64,000 bases of DNA from Desulfobacterales bacterium (GTDB lineage: Bacteria; Desulfobacterota; Desulfobacteria; Desulfobacterales; JAHEIW01): positions 23,276 through 87,275 of the forward strand of contig JASJAN010000010.1 in the NCBI GenBank assembly GCA_030066985.1, read 5' to 3'. The stretch's first letter is position 1; each line of letters starts with the position of its first letter. The notes below the pieces were generated by a model. The model searched no databases. It saw only the letters and a program-made list of their open reading frames with translations, and was not told where the DNA came from. The position numbers were made by a program, and so were the translations under genes. Of the stretch, positions 35,885 to 43,568 are shown piece after piece.

Positions 35885-35885
35885 G

Positions 35886-35983
35886 TTTGTTATTCGTTAT
35901 TTGTTATTGGTTATTTGTTTCTGGCATATCGGCTTTATCTCAATTTCGTATAACGAATAACCAATAACTTTTAACCTATAACG
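35886..35983. repeat. Dispersed inverted repeat, TTATTGGTTATT type
   Basis: GTTATTCGTTATTTGTTATT with GGTTATT on the left faces CGTATAACGAATAACCAATA and ACTTTTAACCTATAACG on the right. A half copy lies at 46136-46161. It lies within the respiratory operon between actA and ccoN. Confidence 0.7.
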
Positions 35984-35985
35984 AT

Positions 35986-36498
35986 CTAGCTATGGCACGC
36001 CAGCCAGCAGTCCACATTGGCGCCCTTTTTAAAATGGCATGTAATGCACTCATTCATATACCAGGTTTTATGCGGCAGACGCTGTAGGTTCTGCACCTGT
36101 CCATGGCATTCGGTGCAGGCGATTTTACTGTTAATATGGCGCTGGTGATTAAACAGTACGTGTTCGGCCACATAATTGACTTTGACCCAGGGCGTTGGCG
36201 TGTTGGTGTTAAAATATTCGTGTTCCTTTTTTATCCAGGGGTGGTTGGCAATAATATAGTTATGGCAGTGCAGGCATTTTTCCACCGCCGGGATCCCTGG
36301 ATGATTGGAATAAGCCACATAGGGGTGGCAGTATTGACACTGGATTTGCTTGACCCCGCTGTGAACATTGTGGCTGAAGGGAATCGGCTGCTCCGGCCCG
36401 ACATCGCCGTAAGGCACCTTGTAGAACAGGAAAATAAACACCGCGATGGCCAACCCGGTGATCAACGTGGTCAAAATGATAATGGCATTTTTGCTCAA
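35986..36498 (-). CDS. actA: Pentahaem cytochrome c, ActA-like subunit of alternative complex III
   Basis: The 170-residue protein has an N-terminal membrane helix (IIILTTLITGLAIAVFIFLF) and four CXXCH sites at C54 (CQYCH), C75 (CLHCH), C128 (CTECH) and C151 (CITCH). A fifth, variant CX3CH site stands at the very end (CWLACH, C164-H169). Lone His residues (SHNVH, NHQRH) suit bis-His haem ligation. ActA is the multihaem subunit that accepts electrons in alternative complex III. Five sites match the known pentahaem ActA. It lies between actF and ccoN, an unusual place compared with the actABCDEF order known elsewhere. Confidence 0.85.
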   Translation of the reverse strand: MSKNAIIILTTLITGLAIAVFIFLFYKVPYGDVGPEQPIPFSHNVHSGVKQIQCQYCHPYVAYSNHPGIPAVEKCLHCHNYIIANHPWIKKEHEYFNTNTPTPWVKVNYVAEHVLFNHQRHINSKIACTECHGQVQNLQRLPHKTWYMNECITCHFKKGANVDCWLACHS

Positions 36499-36530
36499 GG
36501 GTTCGATACCTCGTTAAAAATGTTGCATCT

Positions 36531-37751
36531 TTAAGCCGACGGCTCGGTCTGACTGCTGCCGGCAATATTCGGAAAGCGCCTTAAAAAATAGCTGACGGCC
36601 ATGACCATCAAACCGAAAAATCCCACTGTTATTAATCCATCGGTCACATTCAGCGACAGCGAATGCGCACCATGACTCAGCGCCGGCGCCAGCAGCAGCA
36701 GATGTTCAAACCAGAACCCGATGATGATGACACTACACAAAATCACCATGAAAACAGGCTTTGATTTAACCTTTTTATTTAGCAAAATCACAAACGGTAT
36801 GATGAAGCAGACGATAAAAATGCTCCAGGCCAGCTTGCTCCACGGGACCATCACAGTACGCTCGATGACATAATAGGTTTCTTCCGGAATATTGCCGTAC
36901 CAGATGACGGTCAGCTGAACATAAAAAAAGTCAGCCCACAGCAGGCAAAAAGCCAGAAACAATTTTCCGATATCATGAAAATGGGCAGGCGCCAGACCGG
37001 ATGATTCACCATTTCGAATCCAAGTAATGGCTGCCAGGATGATCAGGGCACCCAAGCCGACATAAAAGGCTTTGACAAAGCTGTAGCCGCCGAACAGGGT
37101 CGATATCCAGTGGGGGTCCATACTCATGACCAGGTCAAAGCCGATCAGACTCAGCACCAGCGTAAACGCCAAAATATATAGCCCGGCCCAGATGGTCATT
37201 TTTTTCTTAACCTGCTCGATGCTGCGATTATTGCGAACCCAGCCTCTGTGAACCATTTTTCCGAATGTACCCTGATTCTGGTTGGCATCCGCACGAAGCT
37301 GAAGTGCATTGTACAAATAGGCAAACCCAATGGCATACAGTAACAGCAAGCCGACACAATCGCGTGTGAACAGAAAGGGAATATTGAGCCAGACTTCTTT
37401 GCCGTGCAGATCCTCGTGCAGCCACGGAAAGATATGGGTTCGTCCCAAAAATAAGATCAGAAACAGCACGAACGAAAGCGGGAAAAAGGACGCAAAGGAC
37501 TCCGCTAGGGCTGATAACGGACCGCTCCAGCGGGCTTTGGTCATATGCATCACCGTTGAAAAAAGTACCGCCCCCTGGGCAATGGCGGACCACAGTAGAA
37601 AATTAATTAAATAGGCCTGCCAGGCTTTTTCCGGATGATCGCCCATAACGCCGTAAATGAAGGCTGCCAATCCAATGATAATCAGGACAATGGAAAGCCA
37701 GCCCAGCGACGATTTTTGCGATGCAGCGGCTTTACTATTTTTTTCTGTCAT
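36531..37751 (-). CDS. actF: Alternative complex III membrane subunit ActF
   Basis: This is a 406-residue polytopic protein with about ten hydrophobic helices and conserved-looking pieces HMTKARWSGPLSALAESFAS, FLGRTHIFPWLHEDLHGKEV and MSMDPHWISTLFGGYSFVKA. These resemble ActF, the second quinol-related NrfD-like subunit of alternative complex III. It has no cofactor motif. It spans the membrane beside ActC and probably takes part in quinol oxidation or proton translocation. It follows actD by 24 nt. Confidence 0.88.
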   Translation of the reverse strand: MTEKNSKAAASQKSSLGWLSIVLIIIGLAAFIYGVMGDHPEKAWQAYLINFLLWSAIAQGAVLFSTVMHMTKARWSGPLSALAESFASFFPLSFVLFLILFLGRTHIFPWLHEDLHGKEVWLNIPFLFTRDCVGLLLLYAIGFAYLYNALQLRADANQNQGTFGKMVHRGWVRNNRSIEQVKKKMTIWAGLYILAFTLVLSLIGFDLVMSMDPHWISTLFGGYSFVKAFYVGLGALIILAAITWIRNGESSGLAPAHFHDIGKLFLAFCLLWADFFYVQLTVIWYGNIPEETYYVIERTVMVPWSKLAWSIFIVCFIIPFVILLNKKVKSKPVFMVILCSVIIIGFWFEHLLLLAPALSHGAHSLSLNVTDGLITVGFFGLMVMAVSYFLRRFPNIAGSSQTEPSA

Positions 37752-37775
37752 GCCATTGAACCTTCGGTTATCGAT

Positions 37776-38294
37776 TTAATCAAATACCCTTACTTCCCCT
37801 CCGTTTTGCTTAAAAAAATCTTTTAAATCATCCTGCTGTGTGGTTTCGCACGCTGCCAGCACACCAAAATGCTCGCCCGAGCAGCGCGGGTCGTAATTTT
37901 CCATGTGCTTAGCGCTGGGCAAGCGCGCCTGAGTAAGCAGGCCGATGACATTGCCGAAAACCGCAAACAGGATCGTAAATTCAAAGCCCACTATAAAAAA
38001 CGGAATCAACGATATGATGGGTTTGCCGCTGACAATCAAATTCCACTCGATTGAACAATAGACGGCCAGGGCAAAACCACTGATGAGACCCAGGATGCCG
38101 CCGGTTAAGGTAAACCAGCCCACCTTGCTTTTTTTCAGGTTAAGGGCATCCATAATCTTGTGGCTTGGAATCGGACTATGTACACGTATAAACTGGTATG
38201 CCGATTCTTTGAGAGCAGCCAGTGTGGATATCACCTGGTCTTCAGTTTTAAACAGCCCCATAATGTATTTTTTACCCTGCATGACTGCCTCCAT
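37776..38294 (-). CDS. actD: Alternative complex III subunit ActD (DUF3341)
   Basis: The 172 residues begin with a soluble ferredoxin-like part (MGLFKTEDQVISTLAALKES, HSPIPSHKIMDAL). Two membrane helices follow (TGGILGLISGFALAVYCSIE and SLIPFFIVGFEFTILFAVFG) and then a C-terminal tail (RCSGEHFGVLAACE). This is the DUF3341/ActD layout. It is a structural subunit without cofactors. Its start overlaps the end of actC (38272-38294), implying coupled translation. Confidence 0.9.
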   Translation of the reverse strand: MEAVMQGKKYIMGLFKTEDQVISTLAALKESAYQFIRVHSPIPSHKIMDALNLKKSKVGWFTLTGGILGLISGFALAVYCSIEWNLIVSGKPIISLIPFFIVGFEFTILFAVFGNVIGLLTQARLPSAKHMENYDPRCSGEHFGVLAACETTQQDDLKDFFKQNGGEVRVFD

Positions 38295-39588
38295 GGTCGA
38301 GTGTTTCTTTCATTTCGGTCATCGAGACCGATGGCAGATGCTTGGCAAACAACATAAACAGGAAGAAAAACAGACAGAAACTGCCCAGCATGATGCCGTA
38401 TTCGATCATTGAGGGCGTGTACAATCCCCAGGCATGGGGCGAAAAGCCGCGGGCCACGCCGCCGATGATGATCACAAAGCGTTCCCACCACATGCCGAAG
38501 TTAACGATCAGCGATATGATAAATAAAGAAGCAATTGTTGTGCGGACCTTTTTGAACAAAAACAGCAGGGGTATGAGTGTGTTGCACACGACCATGAAGT
38601 AAAAGCCCCAGCGAAATTCACCGGTTGCCCGCCAGCGGAATTGCTCGATTTCGACCGCATTGTGGCTGTACCAGGCGATAAAAAATTCGGTGGCATACGC
38701 GAAACCGACAATCAGGCCGGTAAAAACAATGGTCTTGGCCACATTTTCCAGCACCTCTTTGGTGATGATTTTCTGGTAGCTAAATAGTTTGCGTAAGGGA
38801 ATCATCAGGGTTAGCACCATGGCCAATCCGGAATGGATGGCGCCGGCCACAAAATAAGGCGCAAAAATAGTGGTATGCCAGCCGGGCACAATCCCCAGGG
38901 CAAAATCCCAGGACACAACACTGTGTACCGATATCACCAGCGGTGTCGCCAGAGCAGCAAAAAACAAATAGCCACGGGTATAATGCCGCCACTGCTCGTG
39001 TGCGCCGGTCCAGCCCATGGAAAGGAATGTAAAGATTTTCTTGCGTATCCCTTCGGACCGGTCACGGATGGCTGCTAAATCCGGCAATAAACCCGTATAC
39101 CAGAAAAGGGAGCTGACTGTCAGATAGGTGCTGATGGCAATGACATCAAACATTAAGGGGGATAAAAAATTGGGCCACAGCAGCCGCTGGTTGGGATAAG
39201 GGATCATGTACATGACCTGCCAGACACGACCCAGATGGATAAACGGAAAAAGCCCGGCAATGCAGACGGCAAAAACGGTCATGGTCTCGGCTGCCCGGGC
39301 AATGGGGTTGCGCCAGCCGGCCCGGAACAAGTGCAGGATGGCAGAAATCAGCGTTCCGGAATGCGCAATTCCCACCCAGAAGACGAAGTTGATCAAATAG
39401 GTGCCCCAGGCCACCGGATTGTTTTGCCCCCCGGCTCCGATGCCGACAACGATCTGATAAATCCAGCAGGCAGCGCCCACCAGCACACCTAAAAATAGAA
39501 CCGCGACAATCGCCCAGTAGTACCTTTTAGGCGGCGTCAATGTGTTTAATACGGTTTGATCGATACTCGCGTATGTTAGTTCCGGCAT
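38272..39588 (-). CDS. actC: Alternative complex III membrane subunit ActC (NrfD/PsrC family)
   Basis: The 438-residue polytopic protein belongs to the NrfD-type quinone-interacting family: TLTPPKRYYWAIVAVLFLGV at the start, WGTYLINFVFWVGIAHSGTL, FPFIHLGRVWQVMYMIPYPN, and HSVVSWDFALGIVPGWHTTI. In alternative complex III this subunit forms the quinol site next to the iron-sulfur subunit ActB, whose gene ends 89 nt upstream. The H-S-V-V-S-W-D-F string is typical of ActC rather than of polysulfide reductase subunits. Confidence 0.93.
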   Translation of the reverse strand: MPELTYASIDQTVLNTLTPPKRYYWAIVAVLFLGVLVGAACWIYQIVVGIGAGGQNNPVAWGTYLINFVFWVGIAHSGTLISAILHLFRAGWRNPIARAAETMTVFAVCIAGLFPFIHLGRVWQVMYMIPYPNQRLLWPNFLSPLMFDVIAISTYLTVSSLFWYTGLLPDLAAIRDRSEGIRKKIFTFLSMGWTGAHEQWRHYTRGYLFFAALATPLVISVHSVVSWDFALGIVPGWHTTIFAPYFVAGAIHSGLAMVLTLMIPLRKLFSYQKIITKEVLENVAKTIVFTGLIVGFAYATEFFIAWYSHNAVEIEQFRWRATGEFRWGFYFMVVCNTLIPLLFLFKKVRTTIASLFIISLIVNFGMWWERFVIIIGGVARGFSPHAWGLYTPSMIEYGIMLGSFCLFFFLFMLFAKHLPSVSMTEMKETLDHGGSHAG

Positions 39589-39677
39589 AATTTTAATCGT
39601 TTCCCGTTTCCCGGTTAGGTTAGATTGTCTTCAACCGGCTCAACTGGCTAAACCGGCCAACAGGCACAACCTGATGT

Positions 39678-42617
39678 TTACGCCTCGCGTAAAACCTTTT
39701 TAAGATAGATGACAGCCGGTTTGGTGTTTAAATAGCCCATGGCCTGGTAGGCCCGGGGATCATCCACCAGCTGTCTGACCCGGCTTTGTTTGTCCATCAA
39801 ACTGCCAAAAACCAGCGCATCGGTTGGGCAGGTTTGCACGCAGGCCGGAATGACCTCGCCATCGCGGATCAAGCGCTTTTCATTGTTGGCATTGGTGTGC
39901 GCAACCTTGATGCGCTGGATACAGAATGAGCATTTTTCCATCACCCCTTTGCTGCGCACAGTGACGTCGGGATTGAGCTGCACATTCATGGGATCCGGCC
40001 ATTGCCAGTCGAACCAATTGAAGCGCCGCACTTTATAAGGGCAATTCTGGACGCAGTAACGTGTTCCGATGCAGCGATTGTAGATCTGGTTATTGAGGCC
40101 CTCTTTTGAATGGTGCGGGGCATATACCGGGCAGACCGATTCGCAGGGGGCGTTATCACAGTGCATACAAAGCATCGGTAAAAAGGTGACCTTTGATTTT
40201 TGATGCGGATCCTGAAAGCGCTCGATGCTTAGCCAGGTCATCTCCCGTCCTTCGAGCACACGCTCTTCACCCACAATGCCAATGTTGTTTTCGGCATAGC
40301 AGGCGGCTGTGCAGGCGCCGCAACCAATGCAGCGATCCAAGTCGACGACCATGGCCCAGCGGTATTTTTCATGATCATGGGGCGGATAAAAATCGCGTTT
40401 GGGATCATACCCTTCCGGCAGCGGCAGGGTTAAGGGAAAATCTTCCATGGTCAGGCCGGTTCTTTTGGGTATTTTCCCCTGGTTGAGTTCTGTCAGGCCG
40501 ACGGTCAGTGCGAATGGTCTTTCATGCTGGGTTCGGCTGCCGTACATATAGGCCAGGTCCAGCTTGCGGCCGGTTGAACTGATCTTAATTTGATCGGTTG
40601 AAAAAAGCGGTCCCCCGGATTCCGTATTCGCCTCGGATGGCAAGATGGCCAGCGGATTGACACCCTTGCCCTGGGCGTAACGCCCATAGGCCTGATGGCC
40701 CTGGCCAATATTCATGGCCACTTGGCCGGGGCGCACAAATTCATTTACGTAAACCGCTGCTTCGAGATTGCCCCACTGCGATTTAATCTGAATGATGTCG
40801 CCCTGGGTGATATTTTGACTTCGGGCTGTGTCAGGGTGCATGCTGACCGGGCTTTGCCAGGCCACCCGTGTTAATGGATCCCCAATTTCGCACAACCAGG
40901 GCCGATTGGCACCGCGGCCATCAAAAAAGCGGATGGACGGTATGGCTCTAAAAACTAGATCGGAGGTGCTGGTATCCACAGTTTGGGACAGCAAAGCGGT
41001 TATTTTTTGCGGGTTCGGATCTAGCTTTGCTGATTGACTTGTTGCCGTTGAATCAGCAGCACCGCCCACCTGAAGCAGCCGCACCCATCCTTTTTCATCC
41101 TCGATCTTGCGCTCGCTGACCAATCTGGCAAACAAATAGGTCTTATAATTTTCAGCGGGTTTTTGATTTTCAAAAGCCGTATCCAGAATGACATCACCGA
41201 TATGGGGCGCTTGAGTTAAGCGGCCCATAGTGGGTTGCAATGTGGAATTAATCGCCTGCCAACCGCTGTATTCATCCCATGTTTCAAGCGGCAGGGCGGT
41301 CGGAAAAATCAAATCCGCCATTTGAGCGGTTTCATCCATAAAATTGCTGAAACTGATCACAAACAGGTCTTCCTGCTCCAAGGCCGTCTTTACACCGCTT
41401 TGGGGCGGCAAACTGAAGACCGGATTTGTGTTGTTGAGGATCAAGACGTCAACCGGATCGGATTTGAGGGATTTAAAAAACTGCAGCACTTCGGATCGGG
41501 CGGCGGCAATTTCAACCCTGTGGCGATTGTTAAAATCCAACAGCGTTAGATCCGGATCGAGCAGCAGGTTTAATAGATTGACCGCCACATTGGTCTGCAG
41601 GCCCATCAGATCACCGGCGCCGGTGTCGGTGCCCAGAACCAGGGGTTTGCGGGCTCCCATCAGCTCAATGATGAGTTTCTCATAAAATTCTAGCGATAGG
41701 CCCGATGCCTCCAGCACGCGAGCCTGGGTGTACGGAGCGGTTGCCTCAAACAACGGTTTACGAAAGGACCAGGGCAGTTGTTTGCCTTTGCGGATATCAA
41801 GCGCCTGACGCACCAGGCCCAAGGCGACAATACATTCGCTGCTGGGGTTGCAGGGCACCCAATAGTCGGCATTGGCCCCGGTGAGGGTTTGAACCGGGCT
41901 CAGATGGTAAAATGGAACTTTTTGACCCCTTTTTAAGGCATGCATGGTCTTAAATTTATGGGTATATTCGACCGGCGATAACCACGTTTCCAGAAAATCA
42001 GCCCCAAAAGAAACCAGCACATCGGCTTCCTGCATTTTATAGGAAACGAGTTCTTTGCGTCCGAAAACCATTTCATTGGCTGTTTTCACAGACTCATAGG
42101 CAAAAGGCTCATATATCAGCGGATTGGACGCATTCCATTGTTTGAGCGCCTCTGAAAAAAGGGCCAGCTGACTGTTGCCCACCACTTCGGTCAGCATGCG
42201 AATGCGATCCGCGCCTTTCTGGGCGGCATCACGGGTTTTATTTTTCAGCATGGACTGGGCCTTGGTAAACGAGATTGGCTGCCACCCATCTTTGTCTTTG
42301 AGCAATGGAGTCTTGATGCGGTCCGGATTGTACACGGCCTGTAAGGCCGCTTGGCCCCGCATACAGAGTTTGCCCTTGTTAATCGGATGCAGGGGGTTGC
42401 CTTCGACCTTGATCACGCGCCCTTCACGGTTTTTGGCCATAATACCGCAGCCGGCCGGGCACTCACGGCAGGTCGATGCGTACCAGGTTGCTCTTCCGGT
42501 CACCATATCATCTGGTGCATGAACAAGAGAAAACAGATTTTTTTCAGGGGGACTGCAGCCGGCTGCCAAGGATATGCTGCCCATACCCGCAATCTTGAGG
42601 AAGGTTCGCCGATTCAT
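39678..42617 (-). CDS. actB: Alternative complex III iron-sulfur subunit ActB
   Basis: This is a 979-residue fusion. The N-terminus MNRRTFLKIAGMGSISLAAGC combines a twin-arginine motif with a lipobox (LAAGC), suggesting Tat export and lipid anchoring. Residues about 35-700 are molybdopterin-oxidoreductase-like with an iron-sulfur motif CRECPAGC and a later LCMRG. Residues about 760-979 are a ferredoxin part with four cysteine groups: CIGCGACTAAC, CMHCDNAPCESVCP, CIGTRYCVQNCP, and CSFCIQR with CVQTCPTDA. In ActB the molybdenum cofactor is absent and the clusters carry electrons from quinol to the haems. It is the first gene of the operon, with GGGAGA before its ATG. QrcB plus QrcC is the nearest alternative, but those are separate proteins. 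Confidence 0.93.
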   Translation of the reverse strand: MNRRTFLKIAGMGSISLAAGCSPPEKNLFSLVHAPDDMVTGRATWYASTCRECPAGCGIMAKNREGRVIKVEGNPLHPINKGKLCMRGQAALQAVYNPDRIKTPLLKDKDGWQPISFTKAQSMLKNKTRDAAQKGADRIRMLTEVVGNSQLALFSEALKQWNASNPLIYEPFAYESVKTANEMVFGRKELVSYKMQEADVLVSFGADFLETWLSPVEYTHKFKTMHALKRGQKVPFYHLSPVQTLTGANADYWVPCNPSSECIVALGLVRQALDIRKGKQLPWSFRKPLFEATAPYTQARVLEASGLSLEFYEKLIIELMGARKPLVLGTDTGAGDLMGLQTNVAVNLLNLLLDPDLTLLDFNNRHRVEIAAARSEVLQFFKSLKSDPVDVLILNNTNPVFSLPPQSGVKTALEQEDLFVISFSNFMDETAQMADLIFPTALPLETWDEYSGWQAINSTLQPTMGRLTQAPHIGDVILDTAFENQKPAENYKTYLFARLVSERKIEDEKGWVRLLQVGGAADSTATSQSAKLDPNPQKITALLSQTVDTSTSDLVFRAIPSIRFFDGRGANRPWLCEIGDPLTRVAWQSPVSMHPDTARSQNITQGDIIQIKSQWGNLEAAVYVNEFVRPGQVAMNIGQGHQAYGRYAQGKGVNPLAILPSEANTESGGPLFSTDQIKISSTGRKLDLAYMYGSRTQHERPFALTVGLTELNQGKIPKRTGLTMEDFPLTLPLPEGYDPKRDFYPPHDHEKYRWAMVVDLDRCIGCGACTAACYAENNIGIVGEERVLEGREMTWLSIERFQDPHQKSKVTFLPMLCMHCDNAPCESVCPVYAPHHSKEGLNNQIYNRCIGTRYCVQNCPYKVRRFNWFDWQWPDPMNVQLNPDVTVRSKGVMEKCSFCIQRIKVAHTNANNEKRLIRDGEVIPACVQTCPTDALVFGSLMDKQSRVRQLVDDPRAYQAMGYLNTKPAVIYLKKVLREA

Positions 42618-43036
42618 ATCAAGTACGATCTCCCAGAATAGAACATAAGATGAGCTTTACCGCTTTTCATTTTAATATTCCGAATGGCGGCATAATGGTT
42701 GTAAAAAACCTCTATGATATTGGAACGTTTTTTAACAACCACTAAATTACAGAGGATATGTTTTTGTGTGAATATCAGATTTAATCACAGCGATCAACAG
42801 CATGTATGCTTTTTTTTTAAGAGGAATTTCTATACCGGTCACAACGAAATTTGTCAATGAGAATGATTCCTAATAAGGTAAGTGCCTAGCTTATCTGAAA
42901 TTTGCCATTAGTCGGCAAGCAAATTAAGTGTCCAATATTAATAGCAATATAGTTGAGTGCCGTTTGACAGCCCGATTTGAGTGCTTACCAATGATCTTAG
43001 GACCAAAAATCGTTAAGTTTATATAAGGAAATGTAA
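42618..43036. other. Intergenic region with divergent promoters
   Basis: 419 nt between the act/cco operon (minus) and a small plus-strand gene. It is AT-rich and should hold the operon promoter. No clear FNR box was found. One Fur-box-like string is listed separately. Confidence 0.5.
42858..42872. promoter_or_regulatory. Possible Fur box
   Basis: TGAGAATGATTCCTA matches about 11 of the 14 defined positions of the 7-1-7 Fur inverted repeat TGATAATnATTATCA. It lies about 240 nt upstream of actB and 165 nt upstream of the small plus-strand gene. Weak evidence; chance match possible. Confidence 0.25.
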
Positions 43037-43252
43037 ATGAATGATCGTGATACCATATTAAGTGCACTCATGGATGCTCTCGGTGAGGAAGGTTGTGGGA
43101 TTTCCTGTGAGGAAGCCACGGTATTCCAGGATAATGACGGCTGGAAGATGATGCTGGAGGGTTTCATGGAGCCTTGGCAGCTAGGCCAAACCGTTGAGGA
43201 AGCCAAGGCCCGCATTAAAGAGTATGCCAAAATGGGCTTCGGCTTATCCTAA
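43037..43252 (+). CDS. Small protein of unknown function
   Basis: The 71 residues (MNDRDTILSALMDALGEEGC...) have AAGGAAATGTAA upstream as a plausible ribosome site. The product is acidic and soluble, with two cysteines in EEGCGISCEEAT and an amphipathic C-terminal helix (VEEAKARIKEYAKMG). No family is recognised. It is divergent from the act operon. Its TAA stop lies inside the left arm of palindrome P4. Confidence 0.65.
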   Translation: MNDRDTILSALMDALGEEGCGISCEEATVFQDNDGWKMMLEGFMEPWQLGQTVEEAKARIKEYAKMGFGLS

Positions 43253-43396
43253 TTTTCGAATCATAAATGACCCTTTTGCGCAATCTCTGTGTCACAATCA
43301 GATTTTAATCCTCGACATACTACAAGTATGCCTCCGGTATAAAATCTGATTCTTCCTTGACCTTGCACAAAATTTTCTATTTCTGATTCGAAAATT
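43251..43396. repeat. Long palindromic element overlapping a stop codon (P4)
   Basis: AATTTTCGAATCA (43251-43263) is perfectly matched by TGATTCGAAAATT (43384-43396). Inside, CAATCAGATTTTAATCC faces TAAAATCTGATTC around a core CATACTACAAGTATG. The left arm includes the last two bases of the upstream gene's TAA. Confidence 0.85.
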
Positions 43397-43439
43397 ACAT
43401 TTATTTATACGGAAATTCAATTTTTTTAATCTCTATCCC

Positions 43440-43568
43440 ATTAAGCCAGCTGCCAGGAGCAAGAAGCCCGCAGCCCAAAATACTGACACCTGAACCCTGC
43501 TCGCCGCGCCCTAGCCCAAGGGGCGAAGGCGGGAACCCTGAACCTCTGAACGCAGAACCCTGAACCTA
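43440..43568. repeat. Dispersed repeat, GGTTCAG type, abutting the aminopeptidase stop
   Basis: CAGCTGCCAGGAGCAAGAAG, CTGACACCTGAACCCTG, then AACCCTGAACCTCTGAACGC and AGAACCCTGAACCTAA. On the minus strand the TAG stop of the aminopeptidase is itself the start of TAGGTTCAGGGTTC. A CTAGCCCAAGGGGCGAAGGC string sits in the middle. Confidence 0.75.
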
